This document shows, piece by piece, positions 1 to 9,680 of a stretch of 64,000 nucleotides of DNA. Origin of the DNA: Diphasiastrum complanatum (Eukaryota; Streptophyta; Lycopodiopsida; Lycopodiales; Lycopodiaceae); contig CM055097.1 of NCBI GenBank assembly GCA_029204225.1, positions 5,063,125 through 5,127,124 of the forward strand, given 5' to 3'. The translations under genes and the position numbers were made by a program. Position 1 is the stretch's first letter, and each line of letters starts with the position of its first letter. Below the pieces are notes generated by a model that did not search any database, was not told where the DNA came from, and worked only from the letters and a program-made list of their open reading frames with translations.

Positions 1-690
1 CACAATGGGCATACTCCACATGACAATCCGATATTTTATATTAAAAAAACACTATGAAAGTCATTCTCACTCATATGACATATGATTGAGGTCATGATGG
101 ACATTTATGTCATGTCCTTCATAATTATATAGTTCACAAGGAAATTATTTGATGACTAGTAGATAGACTTTATTAAAATATGTTTGATTATCAATGTACA
201 TCGCCATTGTGCTTAAGTGAGAGATGCTTATTAGAATTGTACAACCTAGCTTGTGTTTATACTTAAAAAGCATTTCTCTGGATTGAGTTGTTTAGTGGAA
301 AGCTGAATATGCTATAATATTTGTGTATAAATAAATGGCTCGTCTTGATTGTTCTTCGCATTATTATGTAGTTAAGTTATTGTCATGCTGAGTTAGATTT
401 GTTAAAATCCTGTTAGGATCTAGTGCAGTATTATGCAGATCACATCAATCAATTACCATAGACACTCCTCACAAGCTCTCAAAGATGGCACACAAAAGCT
501 TAAACTGTATTACCAAAGAAACTGTACATATAGAGTATTCACAAACTGCATGAAAAAGACGGGTGTCCTAAAATTGGCCTACCACCTGCCCAGTGTGGCC
601 AAATTCGACCAACAAACTTGAGACATGCCCTCGAGTATAGCATACTGTACATAACTCTGTACAGGCTAATTTTTCCTATGTGTGGCTACC
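1..690. other. AT-rich intergenic, no gene seen
   Basis: I see no coding similarity, RNA gene or clear repeat here. The stretch lies upstream of the Ty3 integrase relic and may be worn-down internal sequence of that element, but nothing readable supports this. Confidence 0.4.
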
Positions 691-693
691 CGG

Positions 694-1908
694 CTAACCC
701 AAGTAGCCGTCTACGGAACAAAAGACCGGTTGATATAACAAGTGTAGGTCCAAGTCCCGATTATTTGACGATGTGCTTATGAATCTGAGATACGACCGAT
801 AATATCTCAAGCTCATGAGGGCATTGGAGATGGCCACTTTTCTACTGAAGCCACAACGAAGATTATTCTTTGAGCGGGATTGTGGTGGCCATCTTTGTTT
901 AAAGACATGTTTGTTGTTATTAAAGCGTGTGATGTCTGTCAACGAGCAAAGAAAAATACCAAAGCAGACTTCACACCATTGACTCCCATTATAGAAGACG
1001 AAGCCTTCCATAAGTGGGGGATCGACTTTGTTGGACCAATCAGTCCAGCAGCAAAACATACCCAAGCTCGATACATCCTCATAGCCACAGATTACGCCAC
1101 TAAGTGGGTGGAGGCTCGAGCAACGAAGGACGCCAACGCAAAAACAGTTGCACATTTTTTTTACGAAAACATTATTACCCGTTTTGCCTATCTCATAGAG
1201 CTTGTTAGTGATCGCGGCACACATTTTTTAAATGCTGTCGTTGATAATCTCCTACGCCATTACCTTGTCGTTCACAGAAAAAGTACACCGTACTATCCTA
1301 GGTGTAATGGCCAGGCTGAATCAACTAACAAGACGATCTGTAAAATTTTAACCAAGATAGTTGAAACCAGTCGTTCCGATTGGGAAACAAAACTTTTCTC
1401 AGCTATCTGGGCTTACTGCACCACCCCGAAGAAAACCACTGGGTGGATTACACCTTTCCACTTAGTATATGGTCAAGAAGCAGTAATGCCCGTAGAATTC
1501 TTAGTACCTTTGCTAAGAGTTACGGACGCTTTTTCAACAGATCTCTGTGAAAAGGCTTCAATAGAACAAGAAGTCAAAACCAGGCTATTTACGTTAGCCC
1601 AGTTATGCGAGACAAGACTAATATCTTATCATGCACAACTAGTTAACAAACGACGCCAAAAGGCCTGGCATGACCGTCAGCTGCGCAATAAAGATCTACA
1701 CTTAGGTGACCAGGTGCTTCTTTATACATCAAAGAAGCACCCCAGCAAATTAAAGTTCAGAAGTAAGGGGCCATATGTTGTTAATAAAATTTTTCCTAAT
1801 GGTGCCGTCCAATTACAAACACTTGACGGGATACTCCTAGACATTGTCGTAAACGGTGGTCGTCTACGACGGTATTACGAAGAGTTGTTCTTTGTTGACC
1901 CAATTTAA
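694..1908 (+). pseudogene. Ty3/gypsy integrase, C-terminal pol relic
   Basis: This is the integrase end of a Ty3/gypsy polyprotein, the enzyme that joins element cDNA to host DNA. The readable frame from 880 shows the second half of the HHCC zinc finger (CDVCQRAK). The catalytic residues follow: first Asp in GIDFVGP, second in VSDRGTHF, Glu in NGQAEST. A C-terminal GPY-like segment (KGPYVV) comes next, and the frame stops at 1908. Upstream, the finger's first half (AHEG...GHFSTE) is readable in the same frame, but an in-frame TGA at about 871-873 separates it from the ORF. Reverse transcriptase, protease and gag are not present upstream, so this is a truncated, dead copy. I see no chromodomain. 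Confidence 0.9.
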
Positions 1909-2249
1909 CATCTTTTCCCTAGTACATATTCTACATTTCTCTATATTTTATTATTTTTAATTTTATTCTATTTTACTTCTAGTTTTGCATGCCTCGTTTC
2001 CTTCCTGTACATACTCATGGGTCATGAAGATCCTAGATCAACAAATGATAGGCTACACCATAGGAACTGGTTCTCACACTTTAGCCACCTCATCTCTGAG
2101 TCTAACTGGTATCTCCGGCATACAAACATCCCTGGGGATACACTATTTTCATAAGAACTTGTACTCTGGGCCGCAATCATATTTTTTCCCCCTTGAAGTT
2201 CTTCACTTGCATACAACAGATCCATTCCTTCATATTGAGGTTTTGACAA

Positions 2250-2390
2250 ATCTCAACCGACGGGATCCGCTTCAATCTCAACCGATGGGATCCGCTTCAA
2301 TCTCGACCGATGGACTTTCATAAGATCTCGACTGACGGACTTTCATAAGATTTCGACCGATGTGACTTCATTAAAATCTCGACCGATGCT
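2250..2390 (+). repeat. Imperfect ~27-33 bp tandem repeat
   Basis: About five imperfect units share the core ATCTCgACCGATG (variants ATCTCAACCGACG, ATTTCGACCGATG). They lie between the Ty3 integrase relic and the broken coiled-coil ORF. The same ATCTCA-CCGA core recurs in the array at 2960-3135, so the two arrays probably have a common origin. Confidence 0.75.
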
Positions 2391-2959
2391 ACAGACACGT
2401 CCCATCGCGCCCACGCCCACCCAAAGGCATCCATAAATGCCATCACTTTGACTACATTCGCACCTCAGCGAAGTGCAAACTCTGGAGTTCCTTGGCGACG
2501 ATCCTCTGGCGATTTTCAGACTCTCCTACATAATCCTGGTGCTCTCTCATTCGGTGTATCCGTCAGTGCTTCTACACCATTTCCACTCAGTTTCAGCCAT
2601 CCTCATGTGTTTTTCATTGAGAGCTCCATCACAAACCGTTTCCAACCTTTATATCGCTAGTGGAGAACAAAGCATTTGATACATTTTGCATGTTGAGGGG
2701 TAGTGTCAGGCAAGCATTCCAAATGCTTCCGTTACACTATTGAGCATCAACTTTTAATCTTCGACACTTTTCATCCTCTCCAAACAACCGTCTTAACCTC
2801 TTCCGCTTAGTCACAACCATATACCCACATCTTCTTTCTTGGAACTTCTACAATCCATTGTTCACACCATACTTCGATTACCACACATCCTCCATACCCT
2901 TCCATCCACAACACCTCCACTTTCACACACCCTCCTTCCCATCCTCAATTTCTCAACTT

Positions 2960-3135
2960 TCATTCCATCTCAACCCACGCATTTTCCTTCCATCTCACCC
3001 GACGCCTTTTCCACTCCATCTCAGCCGACGCATTTTTCTTCCATCTCAGCCGACGCCTTTTCCACTCCATCTCAGCCGACACATTTTCATTCCATCTCTG
3101 CCGACACCTTTTCCTTCCATCTCAACCGATGCCCT
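2960..3135 (+). repeat. Tandem repeat, core CCATCTCAGCCGACGC
   Basis: About six imperfect units of roughly 25-27 bases repeat the core CCATCTCAGCCGACGC followed by TTTTCC(A/T)TT. Because the period is close to a multiple of three, the plus-strand frame shows a repeating Ser-Gln-Pro-Thr-His-Phe pattern. This is more likely untranslated leader than protein, because a better start codon lies just downstream at 3202. Confidence 0.75.
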
Positions 3136-3201
3136 CCGCCCATCTCCACTGACACCCTTTTTCCAGATTATTTGTTTCTCTCTTCTTCCAATTTCTTCAT
3201 C

Positions 3202-6200
3202 ATGTCTACCAAACCTGCCTCCAGCTCTGATGACCCTGCAACCAATAAGCTTGACATCCACTTATCCACATTGGACATTACAGAAATGCAACACTGTTAC
3301 AAACATGCAACACCTTTCCTTCAAGCAATTGAGTTCCAAATGCATGTCCTAACGGGGTATCAAAGCCCCTATCTCGTGCACATGATCTACGCCAACTACA
3401 ATGCTACTGCAAGGTCGTGCCAGCTAATAGTCCCTCCTGTGAGGAACTATGTTTACAACCTATCATTTGCACCGGCCGACTTGCAACCTTTTGGGTTCCC
3501 AAGAGGACCCAATGCTGTCACGAGAACACTTAAGAAAATCGAGCAGACAACATATGTCAAATTTATTGATCCATCAGTGGCAAACTGGAAAAACAAAGAT
3601 GGGTATCGAGTTGACGCAATCAACGACTCCCAATTACAAGCGGCATGTGCGTACTTGACAAAGTGCACACAACGACCAAGGAAAAAGTTGCAGAGGGTAC
3701 CCATGTCCCTATTTCACATGATGGCAGATTCACGATTGCACTCCCAGAATCTCTATGACTGGGCACGAGCACATCACTGGTGGGATCAGTTTTAGATGGT
3801 TCCACCTCAGATGCAGGCAACTCATCCACGACATCACAACAACACTCGTCACCCTCACATGTCATCGATGGGGGTGATGGAGCAACTACATCTACACAAC
3901 CACATGATATGGCAGTAACTCAAGCCACAGGTCAATCAGATGAAGCCACCACCCCATCCACACTGATTACTATGCCAATGCCACCAACATCACCACTGGC
4001 ACAAATTTTGGGGGGGGGGGAGGAGTGGGGATATCCAGTCCCCAGGACACATAAGCGGCTCAGCAACCAAAGGCCCAACAAGTCCACACACTGGACACGT
4101 CGCAATATTTTGATGCTGAGGACCTGATGGAAATAAGTGACGACGAGCCAGAAAAGGGGATGCAGCCAAGAAGAAGTCAGACCCCTCCACTAACCACCAC
4201 CACCACAACAGTCACTAACATCATCCCTTCACTCCCTCCACCTCCACCTCCATCTTCAACTCTAACACTGTGTTTATATTTTGGTTTAGCCTCACCATCC
4301 CACACTCCAGATCAGTACCCAACCCTCACTAACCCTGAAAAGCTCACTGAAGCAGCCAAGATTTCGATGATTGGCCTATCTGAAATGAGCTACCACATGC
4401 ATTAGTTGGTGAGCCAACACCAAATGCTCGAGAGCAAAGTCCAGCATCAAGACCAAGAGATTGTGCAATATCAAAGGTTGGTCAAAGAGAAAGAGAAAGA
4501 AACAATGAAAACCAAATCCGTGATGGCTGGACAGAAGTCCACTCTGGAAGAGGTCCAACAACAACTGAACCACCAGATGGTCCAAATCGACCAAGTACGG
4601 GACGGATCATCAAGTGCAATGATAGTCATCGTAGCTCTAGTCAAGCCCGAAGACATTCAATTCCAGGCCCCACAGGCCTCAACCATCCGGATGGAAAAAT
4701 ACATAAGGCTAATCCAGGAACGGGAAGCCGAGAAGCAAAATTTTGGAAACATTGTGGCCAAACAAGAGAAGATCATCCTGGAGTCCCAGAAGCAGCTGGA
4801 AGACACTACGAAGGCCCTGCAGCAAGTCTTGGACAAGGTGAACCAACTATGGGACACGGCGTGCAAGGCTCAAGCAGGTGCTCAATCAACAAAGCCGCGG
4901 GATGATGATGGGAATGATGGTGCAGGAAATCAAGGCGGGCAAACCCACCCTTCAGACGGTAGCTCGAGATCGGGTGGCCAGAGAGCTGGTGCTGCTTCCA
5001 TGACTTTTCCCCGACCCCCTCCCACCTTTAACACTTCCTCCTATTCTGCATTTAATTTTTCTGAAACATTCATTCCAACTTACCCAATTCTTTCATCTCT
5101 CCTCTCTTCATCATCTCCTAGCAAAATAATGGGCCCATCAAAAGGTTCAGTTGACACTTACAAAGTCCGACAAGACGAGTTCCTCCAACAACTCCACTCC
5201 CCCGGTGCTGCGTATAACTTGTTGATCCCACCTCCTCCTAAACCCATCACCCCCGCACCCCTCTCCCTAGATCATTCCATCCCCGACCTTCCAAAAACTA
5301 ACACCGACATGGGGGGTGATGATGACTTCTTGGCAAACCAACCAGAAACGAGAAAGTTCTCGCCCAGGCCAAACACGGGTGCAGCTGAGCCGTCGACAAG
5401 TGACGAGCAAAAGAGAAAGATACGGGCACCAAGGCCTTAGATGATTATCTGGCAAGGCCATCCCAACTACGCAAGACAACTTCCCCTACTAGGCCCAGAG
5501 GCAAACTGGTCGACACAAGGGAGTCCGAGAAATTTGAGAGGAAATACCCTCCCAACATGAGGGGAGGCAAAGAAGACATTGAGCAAAGCCAATACTCCAC
5601 CAGGGCCGAGATCATTGCCGCGCTACAACCGCAGCCAGAATGGCGGACTAAAGTCCTGAAAGATAGCAGGCGGCTTCAAGAGTATTTGAAGGCACCGACA
5701 TGGAAGCGAGTGGATTCTTTCTACATGCCACTCAAACGCAGAAACACATGGCCGGTGGAAAAGCCTTGAGTGGAGTTAGTAAACTGGCCAGTCATTCCAA
5801 GAATTTCAGAGAGAACCTCCCCGGATGATCTGAGGCTGCAGTTACTCGACTTCGGACCGATCTTTGCGTGCAGGAAAGTGTCGAGTATTGCAGATCCATG
5901 GCCTTCCTGATGCAAAAAGATTGTTACTAGGATCGAGGCATGGAGCCCATCAAAATCAGCCCAAGTGTCGCCCTCCAGTCGGAAGAAGACCATGAAATGA
6001 TGGCCAGACTATACTACAGAGCGGCCTTCATGTTGTCACGCTATGTGACCATGGTGGAAGACTGGCAGGAAATGGGCTTTGTAGAAAATATAAGAGAATA
6101 TCTGGGGCTCCTCAATTTTGGAAGTAAGCTCCGCTTCCAAGTTTTTGAAGACCTGGGCTGAAAAATGAGCGAGCGAAAGCAGACGGCTCGACAACGAGGC

Positions 6201-6240
6201 GAGCAGGATTCACAAGAATTGCTCAAGAGGGCTGGTATGT
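3202..6240 (+). pseudogene. Broken long ORF with coiled coil, likely element-associated
   Basis: I do not recognise the family. Read across breaks, it would be a protein of about 1000 residues. A compact N-terminal domain runs from 3202 to 3795 (motifs HLSTLDITEMQ and KFIDPSVANWKNKDGYRVDA). A Ser/Thr/Pro/Gly-rich linker follows, then a Gln/Glu/Lys-rich coiled coil (4406-4870), a Ser/Pro-rich linker, and a C-terminal region (5150-6161, including MARLYYRAAFML). Breaks visible: a stop at 3793-3795 with a frame change, a second frame change around an 11-base G run at 4010-4020, an in-frame TAG at 4403-4405, a stop at 5438-5440, and more beyond. It sits on the same strand just after Ty3 integrase with no LTR between, so it may be an env-like or extra ORF of that element. 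A captured host gene is the alternative. Confidence 0.5.
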
Positions 6241-6826
6241 AGCGGCCAATTGGGAGACTACCAATTTTGACAAACAAATTTTGCGGATAATAAGCACTTG
6301 TAACCCATAAACCAGGAAGGAGGGAGGGGTGAAGGCCATGCCCAAGAGTATTAGTTTATCAAAGGTAAAGACCACTTCCTTGCTTTGTGCCTTTATGGGC
6401 ACGATGCCTTGCCAAGGTAGTTGTCCAAGTTGATATGGGTGGGTGTACACGTAATGCCTTGTCCACATAAACAAAGTAGGTCTTCATGACATGTAAACAA
6501 GGTGATATGAAATATCACAAGAGTCTTTTTGGTAGACAACTGAGAACTTAAAAAGCCTTCAAATAAATCAAAAAATAAGAGGGAACCCATTTCAAATCAA
6601 GCTCTCCTAAGAGCTACATCTCATATTTTTAGGTGGGTGGCAAAGCTAAAAACACACAGGTTTTGTTCTTGTGTTATACCACCTCCATGAAAATGTTGTA
6701 GGCATTCTAGATGGTTGAAGAGCGCTCAATCATAATAGACCTCCACACATGAAGCTAACGCAGCACGACTTATGTTGTTGATTGTACTCAGCTGCTCGCT
6801 GCTAAAAAATGCTTCTTGGTTTCCAA

Positions 6827-6890
6827 GGGGAGGCTCGAACCTGGGACCAAAGAAACTTTGGATGCCAAGCTAACCAGTTGAGCCAACCCC
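6827..6890 (-). repeat. tRNA-like SINE head in chitinase 3' flank
   Basis: On the minus strand this has RNA polymerase III-type internal promoter boxes: an A-box-like TGGCTCAACTGG (6874-6885) and a B-box GGTTCGAGCC (6832-6841). The segment starts GGGGTTGGC and ends CTCCCC as a tRNA would. The T-stem does not pair properly, so it is a tRNA-derived SINE or tRNA relic rather than a working tRNA. It lies 28 bases past the chitinase stop codon in the same orientation, so probably inside the 3' UTR. Confidence 0.5.
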
Positions 6891-6917
6891 ATTGAGTGCT
6901 GCTCAAAAATGGATAAA

Positions 6918-8045
6918 CTACAAGCTAGATTTGATACTTGAACTGTAGCCATTGTCACCGGAAAAGTCCCAGAACATCACTCCACCGTACTTGCTCGAGG
7001 ACCTGATATGGGGAAGTATGGAGGAGATGAGAACATCGCTTGGAATGAAGCCGTTGTCAGTTGCAGAAGGCGACACTAGCAAGCCCAAGAAGATCTTCTC
7101 CGCTGGAGTGTGTTGAACCCATTTGTTCCAGGCTGCCAGACCGCTGGACTGATCTCTGTTGGCATTCGGATTGAAATTACAAGGTGGGTTATTGTAGAAT
7201 TGCACCCATACGTAGTCGAAAAGCCCAGTCTGAAGAGCTAAGCCTTTACCTGGGCCTACGTAAGCATCTGGGAAGAGACACTGCGGTGCGGCACTGAGAT
7301 AGTAATGCTTCGATTTGCCTTTGGTAAGCTTGCGAATAGATTGGGCTAGTTGGGCATACGATTGCAATCCGTTGCCTTTCTCGATGTCAAAATCGATGCC
7401 GTCCAGCACTGCCTCACCCAAAGGCCTGTGGCTGGAAGTACCTCCCAGGAAGTTGTGCCACAGATATTGTGCCAATGAGTCTGCCTCTTTCTGTGAGCCC
7501 ATGCCATATTGTCCATCTGCCCCTCCGAGAGAAAGCAAGATCTTTACTCCTTTCTGTTGGCAGGTGTGTATGTCTGTGGATAATGTAGTACATCCTCCAC
7601 TAGGAGGATCACAATGCCCAGCAAGGTCAAGCCCCGGAGACTGTCCTCCTCCGAAATTGTTCAAAAAAGCCATAATGATGACCCCATAGTTTCCAGTGTT
7701 ACATGCATCAGCGAGAGAGCCTTCCTTATCGCCTTGCCCCCAGTAGACAGCTATGAATCCCTTTCCCTTTCTAACAGCATCGAAACTTGTTTGTGCAAAT
7801 GGTGCTGGTCCTGGGCCAGAACTAGGTGTTGATGCTGGTGCTTGGGTAGAATTAGAACACTGGATCAGGCAGCCACTTCCGCAATAGACATCTGTAGATC
7901 CACAGTATCCATGTTGGCCACAACAAAGGCCCTCACTACATAAATTGGTGGCTGAGCATCTCTGCGCAGCTGAAAAATCCAACTCATACATTAGAATCAG
8001 TGATTGGAGTAACACAATAGCGGCGGAACGCTGATTTCGTGCCAT
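6918..8045 (-). CDS. CBM18-GH18 chitinase (class III type catalytic domain)
   Basis: A predicted secreted endochitinase that hydrolyses chitin beta-1,4 links, a defence role in plants. It is intronless, 375 aa. The ATG at 8045 is used because the preceding in-frame codon read as a start is GTG. Residues 1-27 are a signal peptide with a hydrophobic core. Residues 30-63 form a hevein-like chitin-binding domain with all eight cysteines (...LCCGQHGYCGSTDVYC...). A Ser/Pro/Thr-rich linker runs to about residue 90. The GH18 domain then fills the rest, with the strand motif LLSLGG and the catalytic DGIDFDIE (acid Glu222). Most angiosperm class III chitinases lack the chitin-binding domain; fusions are known in some non-flowering plants. 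A paralogue without CBM18 lies at 60596-61525. The frame is intact and likely functional. Confidence 0.95.
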   Translation of the reverse strand: MARNQRSAAIVLLQSLILMYELDFSAAQRCSATNLCSEGLCCGQHGYCGSTDVYCGSGCLIQCSNSTQAPASTPSSGPGPAPFAQTSFDAVRKGKGFIAVYWGQGDKEGSLADACNTGNYGVIIMAFLNNFGGGQSPGLDLAGHCDPPSGGCTTLSTDIHTCQQKGVKILLSLGGADGQYGMGSQKEADSLAQYLWHNFLGGTSSHRPLGEAVLDGIDFDIEKGNGLQSYAQLAQSIRKLTKGKSKHYYLSAAPQCLFPDAYVGPGKGLALQTGLFDYVWVQFYNNPPCNFNPNANRDQSSGLAAWNKWVQHTPAEKIFLGLLVSPSATDNGFIPSDVLISSILPHIRSSSKYGGVMFWDFSGDNGYSSSIKSSL

Positions 8046-8095
8046 CTTCACGTAGTTGTGGTTAGCAGTGGGTGAGTGTATGTGTGATCTCTTGA

Positions 8096-8215
8096 TCGTT
8101 TGCGCTTCTATTTGAAATCAAGAAGACAAGGTGGGGAGAGAGAGAGTGTGTGTGTGTGTGAGAGAGTGAGTGTTTGCTCGTTTGTGCTTTATATATTTGA
8201 ATTCAGGAACACATG
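8096..8215 (-). repeat. Promoter duplication around a (GT)n/(GA)n microsatellite
   Basis: Two imperfect copies of a segment with the plus-strand core CGTTTGTGCTT...TATTTGAA (8097-8130 and 8178-8212) flank a GA/GT simple repeat at about 8138-8168. The upper copy holds the TATA box; the matching position in the lower copy is degenerate (TTCTATTTG). Confidence 0.6.
8187..8195 (-). promoter_or_regulatory. TATA box of the CBM18-GH18 chitinase
   Basis: TATATAAAG on the minus strand, about 140 bases upstream of the ATG at 8045. Transcription would start near 8160, giving a leader that contains the GT/GA microsatellite. Confidence 0.55.
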
Positions 8216-9584
8216 AAGTAGGCAGAGAGGTATAAAGTGTTCTTAATGGCAAGTATTCAATTTTTCTTTGTATTTTGGATGCATCTTTAAGGTGTCAATT
8301 TTTTTTTTGTATTTTGGATGCATCTCCTAAGGTGAATAGCCACTTGTTGTATTAGAAGGATTCTCATAGCATTTTGCCCATAATTTATGAGAGAAAAGTT
8401 TTGACTTACTTAGTGGAAGACTTGTGACTCTTAGGGCCTTCCATGCAGGTCGGGCCTGCCCTCGATCTCCCCCCCTCGGACAAGGGCCCTCCTTGCAAGG
8501 AAGGCCCTGGGACGGGGGCCTTCCACCCCGTGAAAGTATCATTTTTTGAGAATAGAACCTTGGTGCATCTTTTTGGAAGTGCACCTATTAGATTCATTCA
8601 TAGTACAATGTTAAAATTTGATGCCCTTGATGCCCTTCAAAGGCCAATTTAAGCGTATTTGACAGGCCCTTGCAATTTTGGATTGTCAACACTATAAGTG
8701 TAAAATGTGTATAAAACCGTCAAAGTGACAGGTTTAAATCTATTTAAAACGTCATATACAAATGATGTCATATATTTATAAGATAACATATTACTTGATT
8801 CTTTTCAACTTTCAAGTTTACATTAGCATTTGCAAACTTCAAAAGCTTCTTGTTGAAGATTGAAGATTGAAGTATTAGCTTGGCCATGGCCATATGCTTC
8901 AATATTCCATTTTTCAAACTTTTAGACTTTGATTGTGCGGTGTTGTTTCGATTTTCAAGTTTCCAGCTTTATCATGTAGCATTTTCAAGTTTCCAGCTTT
9001 AACATGTAGCATGGGCCATGGCCCTGGACTTCATACACCCAATTTTCATACTTTCAAAGTTTGAGACTTGCAATCCATGGCCTTGGACTTCAAAATTCCA
9101 ATTTTTTGACTTTTAGAGTTTCAAAAGTTTTGGTTCAAGCTTTGATGATGTTCTTTGAAGAGTTTATTTAGTAACCAATTTTTTGAGTCAATATTTTACT
9201 TGGAATTTGTTATGGGAAATGTAAATAGTTTCATTCTAATAAACTTTTTACTTGAAATTCAATACTGAAGAACATAAAATGAAACTTACATGAAAGTTCA
9301 CTTTTAGGAAAATGTAATTTGAAGGGCAAGTCTTATGCAATGAGGTCACTTTTGAAAAACAAATTCTATGTGAAGACGTCATATGTTTGAAGGGCAAGTT
9401 TTATGTAAGGATTTCACATGAAGGCCATGAACATTGCACAAGAGGTCATGCAAATAAAGCATGAAGGGCAACCCTGAACGTCAAATTTCAACACTGATTC
9501 ATACACACTGTTTGCCAAGAATGAAAAACCAAATGACACCGGCTTGGAACCGGTCTTCGAAACGAGATGCACGCCTAAACTTTT
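8216..9584. other. Chitinase upstream region, no gene
   Basis: No coding similarity is visible. The stretch has a low-complexity section (about 8800-9130) in which short phrases such as TTTCAAGTTTCCAGCTTTA and CATGGCC recur. A GC-richer block at 8440-8540 is unexplained. Confidence 0.4.
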
Positions 9585-9680
9585 TGCAAGATAAGTGTTT
9601 GGGAAAGCTGGCAAAGTACAGGAATGGAACTGGCATCTTCTCTTCATATTCAGCATCCCGAAAATTTTGACGGTCTTTTA
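9585..9680 (+). repeat. Dispersed repeat, copy 1
   Basis: About 90 bases resemble 60055-60145 in the same strand orientation. Shared phrases include GTGTT(T/C)GGGAAAGC, a following AGGAATGGAA-type core, and ATCTTCTC/TTTCTC...TTCAGCAT/TTCGGCAT. Each copy lies within about 1.6 kb upstream of a chitinase, but in opposite orientation relative to the two genes, so it is probably an independent repeat family. Confidence 0.5.

Noticed and set aside
2839-3201. Extending the broken coiled-coil ORF upstream through the Ser-Gln-Pro repeats
   Set aside because: The frame is open only because a ~27-base repeat lacks stops; the ATG at 3202 begins non-repetitive protein-like sequence.
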